DNA of 19,911 nt from Candidatus Cloacimonadota bacterium (GTDB taxonomy: Bacteria > Cloacimonadota > Cloacimonadia > Cloacimonadales > Cloacimonadaceae), in contig VGPI01000010.1 of the NCBI GenBank assembly GCA_016875595.1, positions 1-19,911 on the forward strand. Reading direction: 5' to 3'. Positions 1-5,763 of the stretch are shown in pieces; position 1 is the first letter of the stretch; the number at the start of each line of letters is the position of its first letter. The notes below the pieces were generated by a model. The model was not told the DNA's origin, ran no database searches, and was given only the letters and a program-made list of their open reading frames with translations. Made by a program: the position numbers and the translations under genes.

Positions 1-1
1 A

Positions 2-589
2 ACTTTGGTGCAACCCAGTCAGGCAGCCACCAATCAATTCCTCAATCCTCTCCTGGTTTGGAATCCAGGCACCTATGCCCAGGACTATCACGTTCAACTT
101 TCACCCGACGTTCATTTCTTAAATGACGTCATGGAATATCTGGACATTCCGACGAATTCCTTCCGCCTGCCCGATCTGCTGCAAGCTCAAACGCAATACT
201 ACTGGCGCGTCAGATCCCACAACGATGCCGGCTTCAGCTATTTCTCCGTCATCCGCCGCTTTACCACCGGAAGCGCTGTCGGGATCGAGGATGGCGATAT
301 CAGCTCCCCGGTCACCCGTCTTATCGGCAACTACCCCAATCCCTTCAACCCTTCCACCAGCATCGCCTTTGAAGTCGCCAAACTTGATGAGACCATCCAC
401 CTGACCATCTACAACACCAGGGGACAAGCCGTCCGCAATCTCTTCTCCGGCAACCCGATACAACCGAGGATGTCAATTGTATGGGATGGAAAGGACGATT
501 CCGGTGCAGGCGTATCCTCCGGGATCTATTTCTACCGGCTGCACAGCCCATCTGTTGATCAAACCCGCAGGATGATCCTGATCAAGTAG
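2..589 (+). CDS. Secreted protein with FN3-like and C-terminal sorting domain (3' part only)
   Basis: The reading frame is open from the window edge to a TAG at 587-589, so the 5' end is missing and the apparent TTG near base 5 is not a credible start. The first ~90 visible residues resemble a fibronectin type III-like module (YYWRVRSHNDAG, then a linker FTTGS). The last ~85 residues carry NYPNPFNPST (visible residues ~109-118) followed by the beta-strand pattern W-DGKDDSG-GVSSGIYFYRL and a basic end. This is the FlgD-like/type IX secretion-type C-terminal sorting domain common in FCB-group bacteria, which directs export across the outer membrane and surface attachment. The function of the missing N-terminal part cannot be told. 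An intrinsic terminator follows at 642-675. Family assignment of the C-terminal domain is secure; use of a type IX machine is inferred. Confidence 0.85.
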   Translation, partial: TLVQPSQAATNQFLNPLLVWNPGTYAQDYHVQLSPDVHFLNDVMEYLDIPTNSFRLPDLLQAQTQYYWRVRSHNDAGFSYFSVIRRFTTGSAVGIEDGDISSPVTRLIGNYPNPFNPSTSIAFEVAKLDETIHLTIYNTRGQAVRNLFSGNPIQPRMSIVWDGKDDSGAGVSSGIYFYRLHSPSVDQTRRMILIK

Positions 590-641
590 CCATCAGCCCA
601 TCGTCTCCGGTATGTACCGGTGGCAGATACAACCCTCATTG

Positions 642-675
642 CAAGGCACGGATATCACCCGTGCCTTGGTTTTTA
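642..675 (+). terminator. Rho-independent terminator after the sorting-domain gene
   Basis: A perfect 10-bp stem, CAAGGCACGG (642-651) with CCGTGCCTTG (659-668), has a 7-nt loop and is followed by GTTTTTAT and further T-rich sequence. It lies 52 bp past the stop codon of the upstream gene on the same strand. Confidence 0.85.
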
Positions 676-685
676 TCTTCTTCTT

Positions 686-794
686 CTCTTGCGTGCCCCT
701 CTTAATCAAGTGATTATCCCCCCTTAATCAAGCGTTAATAGTTAACGCTTGATTAACGCTTGATAATGACTTGATAAAGAAGAGCAAGGAGGGG
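686..794. repeat. Long imperfect palindrome, possible divergent member of the intergenic hairpin family
   Basis: The centre is a perfect 15-bp inverted repeat, TTAATCAAGCGTTAA (724-738) and TTAACGCTTGATTAA (742-756), around a 3-nt loop. Pairing resumes symmetrically further out around the same centre: 713-718 with 762-767, 705-711 with 769-775, and 700-703 with 777-780, then becomes patchy. Internal ATCAAG/CTTGAT motifs repeat within the arms. The right outer end reads GCAAGGAGG (784-792), the same outer sequence as the perfect palindromes at 7723-7816 and 16699-16792, although the inner sequence differs. Function is unknown. A plain strong hairpin acting on transcription or mRNA stability is an alternative. 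Confidence 0.7.
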
Positions 795-890
795 CAATAT
801 CCTTGAATATGGGGGTAAATGGGCAGAGTCACAACAGTTGATTCTACCCTGCCTGAAAAATGGGGGGATGTGAGGATTCCGACATTTTAG

Positions 891-896
891 TTGACA
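891..896 (+). promoter_or_regulatory. TTGACA box, possible -35 element for secG
   Basis: TTGACAGAAT lies 74 bp before the secG ATG. The only TATA-like hexamer nearby (909-914) is just 12 bp away, too close for a standard sigma-70 promoter, so the -10 element is not identified. It is supported mainly because the same box recurs upstream of other transcription units in this window. Confidence 0.3.
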
Positions 897-969
897 GAAT
901 CGGGGCATTATAAAGTTAGTGCCGGAACTGATATATTGATCCGATATTTTTTCGTGGCGAGGATAGAAC

Positions 970-1314
970 ATGTTATATATGATTGCTTTGATACTGCATC
1001 TCATCATCAGCGTCGTACTGGTGTTGATCATACTGGCGCAATCTTCCAAGGGCGGATTGGATTCCAACCTTGGAGGTGCGGCAATGAATGTGTTTGGAGG
1101 CAGCGGTGCTTCCATGTTTTTACGTAAATGGACTCAAATTCTGGGTTTGGTGTTCCTGGGATCCTGTTTGTTGGTAGCCTTTTTGGTTAAGGAAATGGGA
1201 AGTGGCACCGCTATCGATGAGATCCAGAAACGCCAGCAGAAATTGGACACAGAGGAGACAGCTCCTCCCGCCGGTCAAACACAACCAGCGAATATCCCTA
1301 CCACAACCGAATAA
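970..1314 (+). CDS. secG: Protein-export membrane protein SecG
   Basis: SecG is the small accessory subunit of the SecYEG translocon in the inner membrane. The 114-aa product has the family pattern: transmembrane helix 1 (about residues 3-23), the conserved cytoplasmic loop AQSSKGGLDSNLGG and FGGSGASMFLRKWT (about 24-54), and transmembrane helix 2 (about 55-74). A short polar, Pro/Thr-rich tail follows, as is usual in SecG. The ATG at 970 has GAGGA at 959-963 as RBS; a second in-frame ATG lies three codons in. The gene is followed after 21 bp by a tRNA-Leu gene with no terminator between, so the two are probably cotranscribed. secG next to a tRNA-Leu gene is also found in E. coli (secG-leuU). 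I am confident of the identity. Confidence 0.95.
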   Translation: MLYMIALILHLIISVVLVLIILAQSSKGGLDSNLGGAAMNVFGGSGASMFLRKWTQILGLVFLGSCLLVAFLVKEMGSGTAIDEIQKRQQKLDTEETAPPAGQTQPANIPTTTE

Positions 1315-1335
1315 ACGCTATCCTGCTTTATGATT

Positions 1336-1423
1336 GCAGAAGTGGTGGAACTGGCAGACACGCAAGACTAAGGATCTTGTGCCTGTAACGGGTGTGCGGG
1401 TTCGAGTCCCGCCTTCTGCACCA
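1336..1423 (+). tRNA. tRNA-Leu, anticodon AAG, CCA encoded
   Basis: This is a class II tRNA of 88 nt including the encoded CCA (1421-1423). The acceptor stem GCAGAAG (1336-1342) pairs perfectly with CTTCTGC (1413-1419); A1420 is the discriminator base, as expected for leucine. The D arm starts GTGG and the loop contains AACTGGCAGA. The anticodon stem CAAGA (1363-1367)/TCTTG (1375-1379) encloses the seven-base loop CTAAGGA, giving anticodon AAG at 1370-1372. A long variable arm follows, then T stem GCGGG (1396-1400), loop TTCGAGT and CCCGC (1408-1412). Leu identity is supported by the long variable arm, A discriminator and CUU-cognate anticodon. The wobble A is unusual in bacteria; GAG would be the usual anticodon for this box. 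It ends 5 bp from the stop of the convergent HAD gene. Confidence 0.95.
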
Positions 1424-1428
1424 AATCC

Positions 1429-2067
1429 CTAACTACCGATCCCGACTATATCAATCAAATCTCGGGGTCTGCCGATCAGATACTCGGGATTTAGTTTTTC
1501 CAGCAAAGACCGCGGATGCAAGCCCCAAGTGACGGAGATGACAGGGATGTGATTGTGCTTGGCAGCGCGGATGTCGCGCTGCTCATCGCCGATATAGACC
1601 GGATTGCGGTCTCCGATCTCCCTGCGTTTGATCTGTTTGGTCAAAGCGCGGGATTTGCGGAAAAGACCGACATCACAGACATACCAGTCGAATACATCCA
1701 TCCCGTGCTTGATAAGGAAAGGCATCACATTCGCATAGGAATTGGAGGTCAGCATCGACATCGGGATCCCAGCCCGTTGGAGCGTCTGCAGTACTTCCGG
1801 GATGTCGGGAAAGGGCTGCAGATCACCCAGCCGCTTGCTCAGTTCCAGCTTGACCTGACGCACGAAGAAGGGGAGCTGGTAAAAGGGTAATTGGAGATGT
1901 TTGAAGGCCTCTATGAGGGGAAGACCGCGGAACTTATCGATATCTTCTTCCGTGAGAGGGGGATAGCCATAACGGTGACTCAGGTCATTGGCAATGGTCA
2001 AGCCCAGTTTTATCGAGTCCGCCAGCGTGCCGTCAAAGTCGAAGATCAGATAGGGTCGATTGAGCAT
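1429..2067 (-). CDS. HAD-superfamily hydrolase, phosphoglycolate phosphatase-like
   Basis: The 212-aa product carries the HAD signature motifs: motif I DFDGTLADS (nucleophile Asp10, acid/base Asp12), motif II in MLTSNS (about residues 104-109), and motif IV IGDEQRDIRAA (about 158-168). An alpha-helical C1-type cap lies between motif I and II (about 15-85). This fits subfamily I phosphatases such as phosphoglycolate phosphatase (Gph) or PpaX; the substrate cannot be read from sequence. It starts 10 bp after the rsmI stop, making it the last gene of the kbl-rsmI-HAD minus-strand unit. Its end nearly abuts the convergent tRNA-Leu gene, and I see no separate terminator between them. Confidence 0.85.
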   Translation of the reverse strand: MLNRPYLIFDFDGTLADSIKLGLTIANDLSHRYGYPPLTEEDIDKFRGLPLIEAFKHLQLPFYQLPFFVRQVKLELSKRLGDLQPFPDIPEVLQTLQRAGIPMSMLTSNSYANVMPFLIKHGMDVFDWYVCDVGLFRKSRALTKQIKRREIGDRNPVYIGDEQRDIRAAKHNHIPVISVTWGLHPRSLLEKLNPEYLIGRPRDLIDIVGIGS

Positions 2068-2077
2068 GACGGCTGGT

Positions 2078-2902
2078 TTATTTATCCTTCAGGGTAAGGA
2101 TCATGCGCTTGATGCGATTGCGCGGGATCCCCGTCCGGTCGTGATATTCAGTGGCAAGGTCAGTCAAGCTGGCACGGTTCAGGTCATCCCGGCTGAGCAT
2201 TTCTTCCAGGATTTGTTCGGAAGCCGGTTCTGACCGGAATCCAGCAACGAGCAAAACGATCTCACCCCGGCATTCCAGTTCTTCATTTATCATTCCGGTC
2301 AGGTGTCCCCGGCGGTACTCTTCGTGGATCTTGCTGATCTCACGGGCGAAAACGCACCGGCGGTCTCCAAGAACATTGGCAGCATCCTGGAGGATATCCT
2401 TCAGTTTGTGGGGTGGGACGTAGAAGACGAGTGTGAAAGGTTGTTTGGTCAAAGTTTGGAGCAGCTTGATCCGCTCGCCGGCTTTGGAGGGCAGGAAACC
2501 GATAAACAAGAATCGGTCACAATCGAGACCACTGGCTGCCAGCGCCGGGATCACTGCCGTCGCTCCGGGCAGGCATTCCACTCTGATGCCTTCTGTGATG
2601 GCTTCCTTGACCAGGATAGCAGCCGGATCAAAAATGCCGGGTGTTCCGGCATCCGTGACGATAGCGATGTTCTCGCCGTCTTTGAGGCGTTTGACCAAGG
2701 CGGTGGATTGCTGGCGTTCGTTGAACTTATGATAACTGATGCAGGGGGTTGAGATGGTGTAGTGGTCGAGTAGTTTGTGCGTATGTCTGGTATCCTCGGC
2801 AGCGATAAGCGTGACTGTACGGAGCACTTCCACGCCCCGAAAGGTCATATCACCCAAGTTTCCGATCGGAGTGGGTACCAGGAATAACGTACCGCTGCTC
2901 AT
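2078..2902 (-). CDS. rsmI: 16S rRNA (cytidine1402-2'-O)-methyltransferase RsmI
   Basis: RsmI uses S-adenosylmethionine to 2'-O-methylate C1402 in the decoding centre of 16S rRNA. The 274-aa product (usual length) begins with the tetrapyrrole-methylase-fold signature LFLVPTPIGNLGD (about 6-18), then AAEDTRHTHKLL (about 34-45) and TDAGTPGI (about 83-90), which form the SAM site, followed by ECLPGATAVIPALAASGL. All are typical of RsmI rather than of cobalamin methylases. The kbl stop and the rsmI ATG are separated by one base (TGAGATG), so translation is probably coupled. The C-terminal region is ordinary for the family. Identity is secure. Confidence 0.95.
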   Translation of the reverse strand: MSSGTLFLVPTPIGNLGDMTFRGVEVLRTVTLIAAEDTRHTHKLLDHYTISTPCISYHKFNERQQSTALVKRLKDGENIAIVTDAGTPGIFDPAAILVKEAITEGIRVECLPGATAVIPALAASGLDCDRFLFIGFLPSKAGERIKLLQTLTKQPFTLVFYVPPHKLKDILQDAANVLGDRRCVFAREISKIHEEYRRGHLTGMINEELECRGEIVLLVAGFRSEPASEQILEEMLSRDDLNRASLTDLATEYHDRTGIPRNRIKRMILTLKDK

Positions 2903-2903
2903 C

Positions 2904-4094
2904 TCAATCGATCAGATTGAGTTCTCTGCCCACTTTCACGAAGGACTGGATCGCCTGATCAAGGTGATAAAGTGAATGGGCAGCGGAGAGTTGGACGCGG
3001 ATACGGGCTTTGCCGACGGGTACAACCGGATAGGTGAAGCCGATCACGTAGATCCCTTCCTGCAAGAGGCGGTCGGCCATTTTAACCGCAAGGTTCTCGT
3101 CACAGGTCATGACCGGCACGATCGCGGTCTCGCTGGGGATGATGTCAAAGCCGGCTTCGGTCAGACCCCGTCTCAGGTAATGAGCGTTGGTCATGACGTG
3201 ATTACGCAGATTGGGTGAGAGGGTGAGCATCTCCAGCACCTTGATCACGGCACCCACGATGGGCGGTGGCAGGGTATTGGAAAAGATATAGGGACGCGAG
3301 CGCTGACGGAGGAACTCGATGATCTCTTTGCTGGCGGAGATACAGCCGCCGGAAGCGCCGCCCAATGCCTTGCCGAAGGTGGTGGAGATGATGTCCACCC
3401 GCCCTTGCACGTTACAATGTTCAAACGTGCCGCGTCCGGTCTTGCCGATATAACCGGTGGCATGAGAGTCATCTACCATCACCAGAGCGTCATAACGTTC
3501 TGCCAGATCGCAGATCGCGGGGAGCTTGGCTATGTCGCCATCCATGGAAAAGACGCCATCAGTGATGATCAGCCGGATGCGGACATCAGCGCTTTGTCTG
3601 AGTGCTTCTTCCAGTTCACTCATATCCGAGTGCTTGTAACGCAAACGCTGAGCTTTGCAGAGCCGGATGCCATCGATGATCGAAGCATGGTTGAGGTCGT
3701 CCGAGATGATCGTACAATCCTCTCCCAACAGCGGTTCAAAGACGCCGCCATTGGCATCGAAGCAGGATGAATACAGGATCGTATCCTCCATGTCCAGAAA
3801 GCGTGACATGCTTTCTTCCAATTGCTTGTGAATGCTTTGCGTACCGCAGATAAAGCGCACCGACGCCAGTCCGTAGCCCCATTCCTCCAGGGCATTCTTT
3901 GCCGCCTTGAGCACTTCCGGGTGATTTGCCAGACCCAGGTAGTTATTGGCACAGAAATTGATCACTTTCTTGCCATCGGACAGAGCGATCTCAGCGCTTT
4001 GGGGTGTAGCCAGCACACGCTCGGTTTTGGACATCCCGCTGGAGATGATGGTGTTCAGTTGTTTCCTGATCTCACTATGAAACCGTTTGGACAT
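2904..4094 (-). CDS. kbl: Glycine C-acetyltransferase (2-amino-3-ketobutyrate CoA ligase)
   Basis: Kbl is a PLP enzyme that interconverts glycine plus acetyl-CoA with 2-amino-3-ketobutyrate plus CoA in threonine/glycine metabolism. At 396 aa it matches E. coli Kbl in length and in diagnostic segments: NFCANNYLGLANHP, SVRFICGTQ, YSSCFDANGG, LNHASIIDG (His136, PLP stacking), VDDSHATG, the PLP-lysine motif TTFGKALGGASGG (Lys242), and the C-terminal YPVVPVGKARIRVQLSAAH typical of Kbl rather than serine palmitoyltransferase or BioF. An RBS-like GAGGT lies 8 bp before the ATG at 4094. It heads its own unit, because a minus-strand terminator (4171-4205) separates it from the upstream operon. No threonine dehydrogenase gene is beside it. 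A paralogue lies immediately upstream. Confidence 0.93.
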   Translation of the reverse strand: MSKRFHSEIRKQLNTIISSGMSKTERVLATPQSAEIALSDGKKVINFCANNYLGLANHPEVLKAAKNALEEWGYGLASVRFICGTQSIHKQLEESMSRFLDMEDTILYSSCFDANGGVFEPLLGEDCTIISDDLNHASIIDGIRLCKAQRLRYKHSDMSELEEALRQSADVRIRLIITDGVFSMDGDIAKLPAICDLAERYDALVMVDDSHATGYIGKTGRGTFEHCNVQGRVDIISTTFGKALGGASGGCISASKEIIEFLRQRSRPYIFSNTLPPPIVGAVIKVLEMLTLSPNLRNHVMTNAHYLRRGLTEAGFDIIPSETAIVPVMTCDENLAVKMADRLLQEGIYVIGFTYPVVPVGKARIRVQLSAAHSLYHLDQAIQSFVKVGRELNLID

Positions 4095-4164
4095 TTATTT
4101 ACCTCATAAGAAGTTATGTGCTTTGTTCAAGCTATGATAGGTAAAGTCCGTCCCTGCCATTTTC

Positions 4165-4170
4165 CGTCAA
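4165..4170 (-). promoter_or_regulatory. TTGACG box, possible -35 element for kbl
   Basis: On the minus strand TTGACGGAAA lies just downstream of the terminator and about 70 bp before the kbl ATG, in a good place to restart transcription. No convincing -10 hexamer is found 16-18 bp away. Confidence 0.25.
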
Positions 4171-4205
4171 TAAAAAACTGCCTATCCCGGGTCCGGAACA
4201 GGCAG
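4171..4205 (-). terminator. Rho-independent terminator of the acsA-ACP-oxoamine synthase operon
   Basis: Read on the minus strand, CTGCCT (4205-4200) pairs with AGGCAG (4183-4178). A CCGG-containing inner sequence can extend the hairpin, and TTTTTTA (4177-4171) follows. It lies 32 bp past the stop of the second Kbl-like gene and before kbl. Confidence 0.75.
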
Positions 4206-4236
4206 CATATTGTGTCACGGAGTTCGTTTTCAGTGC

Positions 4237-5484
4237 TTAATTGCCATACATCGCCATGATCTCATTCTTGGTTTTGCCTAAGATGTCATACTTCCTACCG
4301 ACTTTGATGAAGGCATCCAGCGCCTTTTCCAGATGGTGCATGTCATGCGCCGCGGAGATCTGAGTGCGGATACGCGCTTTGCCCTGAGGCACGACCGGGA
4401 AGAAGAAACCAATGGCATAGACGCCTTCGGCAAAGAGGTCGCGGGCAAAATCCTGCGAGAGCTTTGCATTGAAGAGCATTACCGGCACGATCGGAGTATC
4501 CCCCGGTTGCAGGATAAATCCCGCTTCCGTCAGGTTCTTTCTCCACCAGTCCGCATTGCTTTCCAGTTTATCTCTTCGTTCGGTGGTGGCGGACAGGATT
4601 TCCAGGACATTGATCACACCGGCTACGACAGGCGGGGCGATTGTATTGGAGAAGAGGTAGGGACGCGCCTTCTGACGGCAGAGTTCCACCAGTTCCTTAC
4701 GTCCGGAAACGCAACCGCCGGAAGCGCCACCCAAGCCCTTGCCAAAGGTGGTGGTGATGATATCGATCTTGCCCATAACGCCACATTTCTCATGTGTTCC
4801 GCGTCCGGTCTTGCCAATGAAGCCGGAAGAATGCGAGTCATCCACCAGGATCATAGCATTATATTTCTCGCAGAGTTCGACCATCTTATCCAACGGCGCG
4901 GTATCTCCATCCATGGAATAGACGCCATCGGTGATGACCAGTTTGTGCCGCTTGTCGCTATGCAGGATCAGCTTTTCCTCCAGGTGTTTCATATCAGCGT
5001 GCTTGAAGGAATCTGTCATGGCTTTGCAAAGCCGGATGCCATCGATCAGGGAGGCATGCACCAGGCGGTCGGAGATCATCACATCTTCCTCGCCCAGGAC
5101 TGCCTCAAAGACTCCGGCATTGGCATCCATGCAAGACGGAAAGAGGATGGTATCCTCAGTGCCGAGGAATTCGGTCATCCGCTTTTCCAGTTCTTTGTGG
5201 ATATCCTGTGTGCCACAGATAAAGCGGACGGAGGACATGCCATAACCTCGGGCGTCCAAGCCCTCATGCGCCGCGGCTACCACATCCGGGTGGCTGGAGA
5301 GCCCCAGATAGTTATTGGCACAGACATTGATGACCTTTTTCAGCGGTGCGCCGGGAGGAAACTCCACTTCGATCTCAGCATCCTGCACCGAGTGGATATA
5401 CCGCTCGATCTTGAAGATGCCCTTGTCCTGAAGATCCTGCAGTTGCTGCTGATAGGTCGCACGGACGGTATCGCTGTATGCCAT
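4237..5484 (-). CDS. Kbl-like alpha-oxoamine synthase (second paralogue), linked to an acyl carrier protein
   Basis: This is a fold-type I PLP enzyme of the alpha-oxoamine synthase family, which condenses an acyl thioester with an amino acid with loss of CO2 or CoA. Landmarks are VCANNYLGLSSHP (~54-66), SVRFICGTQDIHKELE (~85-100), LVHASLIDG (His143), VDDSHSSG (~214-221), TTTFGKGLGGASGG (Lys249) and FPVVPQGKARIRTQISAAH (~362-380). These are Kbl-type signatures. It differs from the neighbouring kbl near the cofactor (FPSCMDANAG for YSSCFDANGG; LVHAS for LNHAS), has a ~10-residue insertion around 38-49 (EVEFPPGAPLKK) and a ~15-residue C-terminal extension. AAGGAG precedes the ATG. It follows the carrier-protein gene by 3 bp and acsA is upstream. 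It could be a second glycine acetyltransferase or an enzyme using acyl-ACP and another amino acid; the substrate is not deducible. Confidence 0.85.
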   Translation of the reverse strand: MAYSDTVRATYQQQLQDLQDKGIFKIERYIHSVQDAEIEVEFPPGAPLKKVINVCANNYLGLSSHPDVVAAAHEGLDARGYGMSSVRFICGTQDIHKELEKRMTEFLGTEDTILFPSCMDANAGVFEAVLGEEDVMISDRLVHASLIDGIRLCKAMTDSFKHADMKHLEEKLILHSDKRHKLVITDGVYSMDGDTAPLDKMVELCEKYNAMILVDDSHSSGFIGKTGRGTHEKCGVMGKIDIITTTFGKGLGGASGGCVSGRKELVELCRQKARPYLFSNTIAPPVVAGVINVLEILSATTERRDKLESNADWWRKNLTEAGFILQPGDTPIVPVMLFNAKLSQDFARDLFAEGVYAIGFFFPVVPQGKARIRTQISAAHDMHHLEKALDAFIKVGRKYDILGKTKNEIMAMYGN

Positions 5485-5487
5485 TGC

Positions 5488-5745
5488 CTACTCCTTATAA
5501 CCGAGGAATTCGATCACCAGTTCAGTGATCCTGTCCACCGTGTCAAATGCCTCAGGCGTGGCACGGTTATCCGGCAATGAGATCTTGTACTTGGTTTCGA
5601 GGAAGCGCTTCAGCGATACCATCGAAAAGGAATCCACATAACCGCCGGAAATGAGGGCGGTATCATAGGTGATCTCGTCATCCTGATCTTCCATGTATTC
5701 ATTGATGACGTACTCGAGCACAACTTCACGGATGTCGTCTTTCAT
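5488..5745 (-). CDS. Free-standing acyl carrier protein-like protein
   Basis: This is a short, acidic, four-helix carrier protein of 85 aa. The phosphopantetheine site is GGYVDSFSMVSL, with Ser39 (counted from this start) following Asp and opening helix II; the usual ACP motif is DSL, here DSF. The following segment, RFLETKYKISLPDN and then TVDRITELV, fits helices II-III and IV. The start at 5745 is chosen because the strong RBS AAGGAG (5754-5759) is 8 bp from it, but only 2 bp from an in-frame ATG at 5751, which would add two residues. It lies between acsA (18 bp upstream by this start) and the oxoamine synthase (3 bp downstream). It is not beside fatty-acid synthesis genes, so it is more likely a dedicated carrier than the housekeeping AcpP. 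The loaded acyl group is unknown. Confidence 0.85.
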   Translation of the reverse strand: MKDDIREVVLEYVINEYMEDQDDEITYDTALISGGYVDSFSMVSLKRFLETKYKISLPDNRATPEAFDTVDRITELVIEFLGYKE

Positions 5746-5763
5746 TTTCATAACTCCTTATAT

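Larger units (their letters stand above)
590..969. other. 380-bp intergenic region upstream of secG
   Basis: This holds the terminator at 642-675, the long palindrome at 686-794 and a TTGACA box at 891-896, 74 bp before the secG start codon. Bases 800-890 are purine-rich on the plus strand with runs of G; I see no gene in them. No convincing coding frame or RNA gene was recognised. Confidence 0.6.

Noticed and set aside
909..914. TATAAA as -10 element for secG
   Set aside because: It is only 12 bp from the TTGACA box, too close for sigma-70 recognition.
753..1115. Minus-strand 120-codon open frame across the palindrome and secG
   Set aside because: It crosses the hairpin and overlaps secG antisense; no RBS and no recognisable domain.
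4095..4236. Glycine or threonine riboswitch upstream of kbl
   Set aside because: The gap is mostly the terminator of the previous operon, leaving about 75 bases with no aptamer-like conserved core.
4333..5580. Plus-strand 415-codon open frame
   Set aside because: It is the antisense shadow of the Kbl-like synthase and part of the ACP gene; the minus-strand product carries full PLP-enzyme motifs, whereas this frame resembles nothing and has no RBS.
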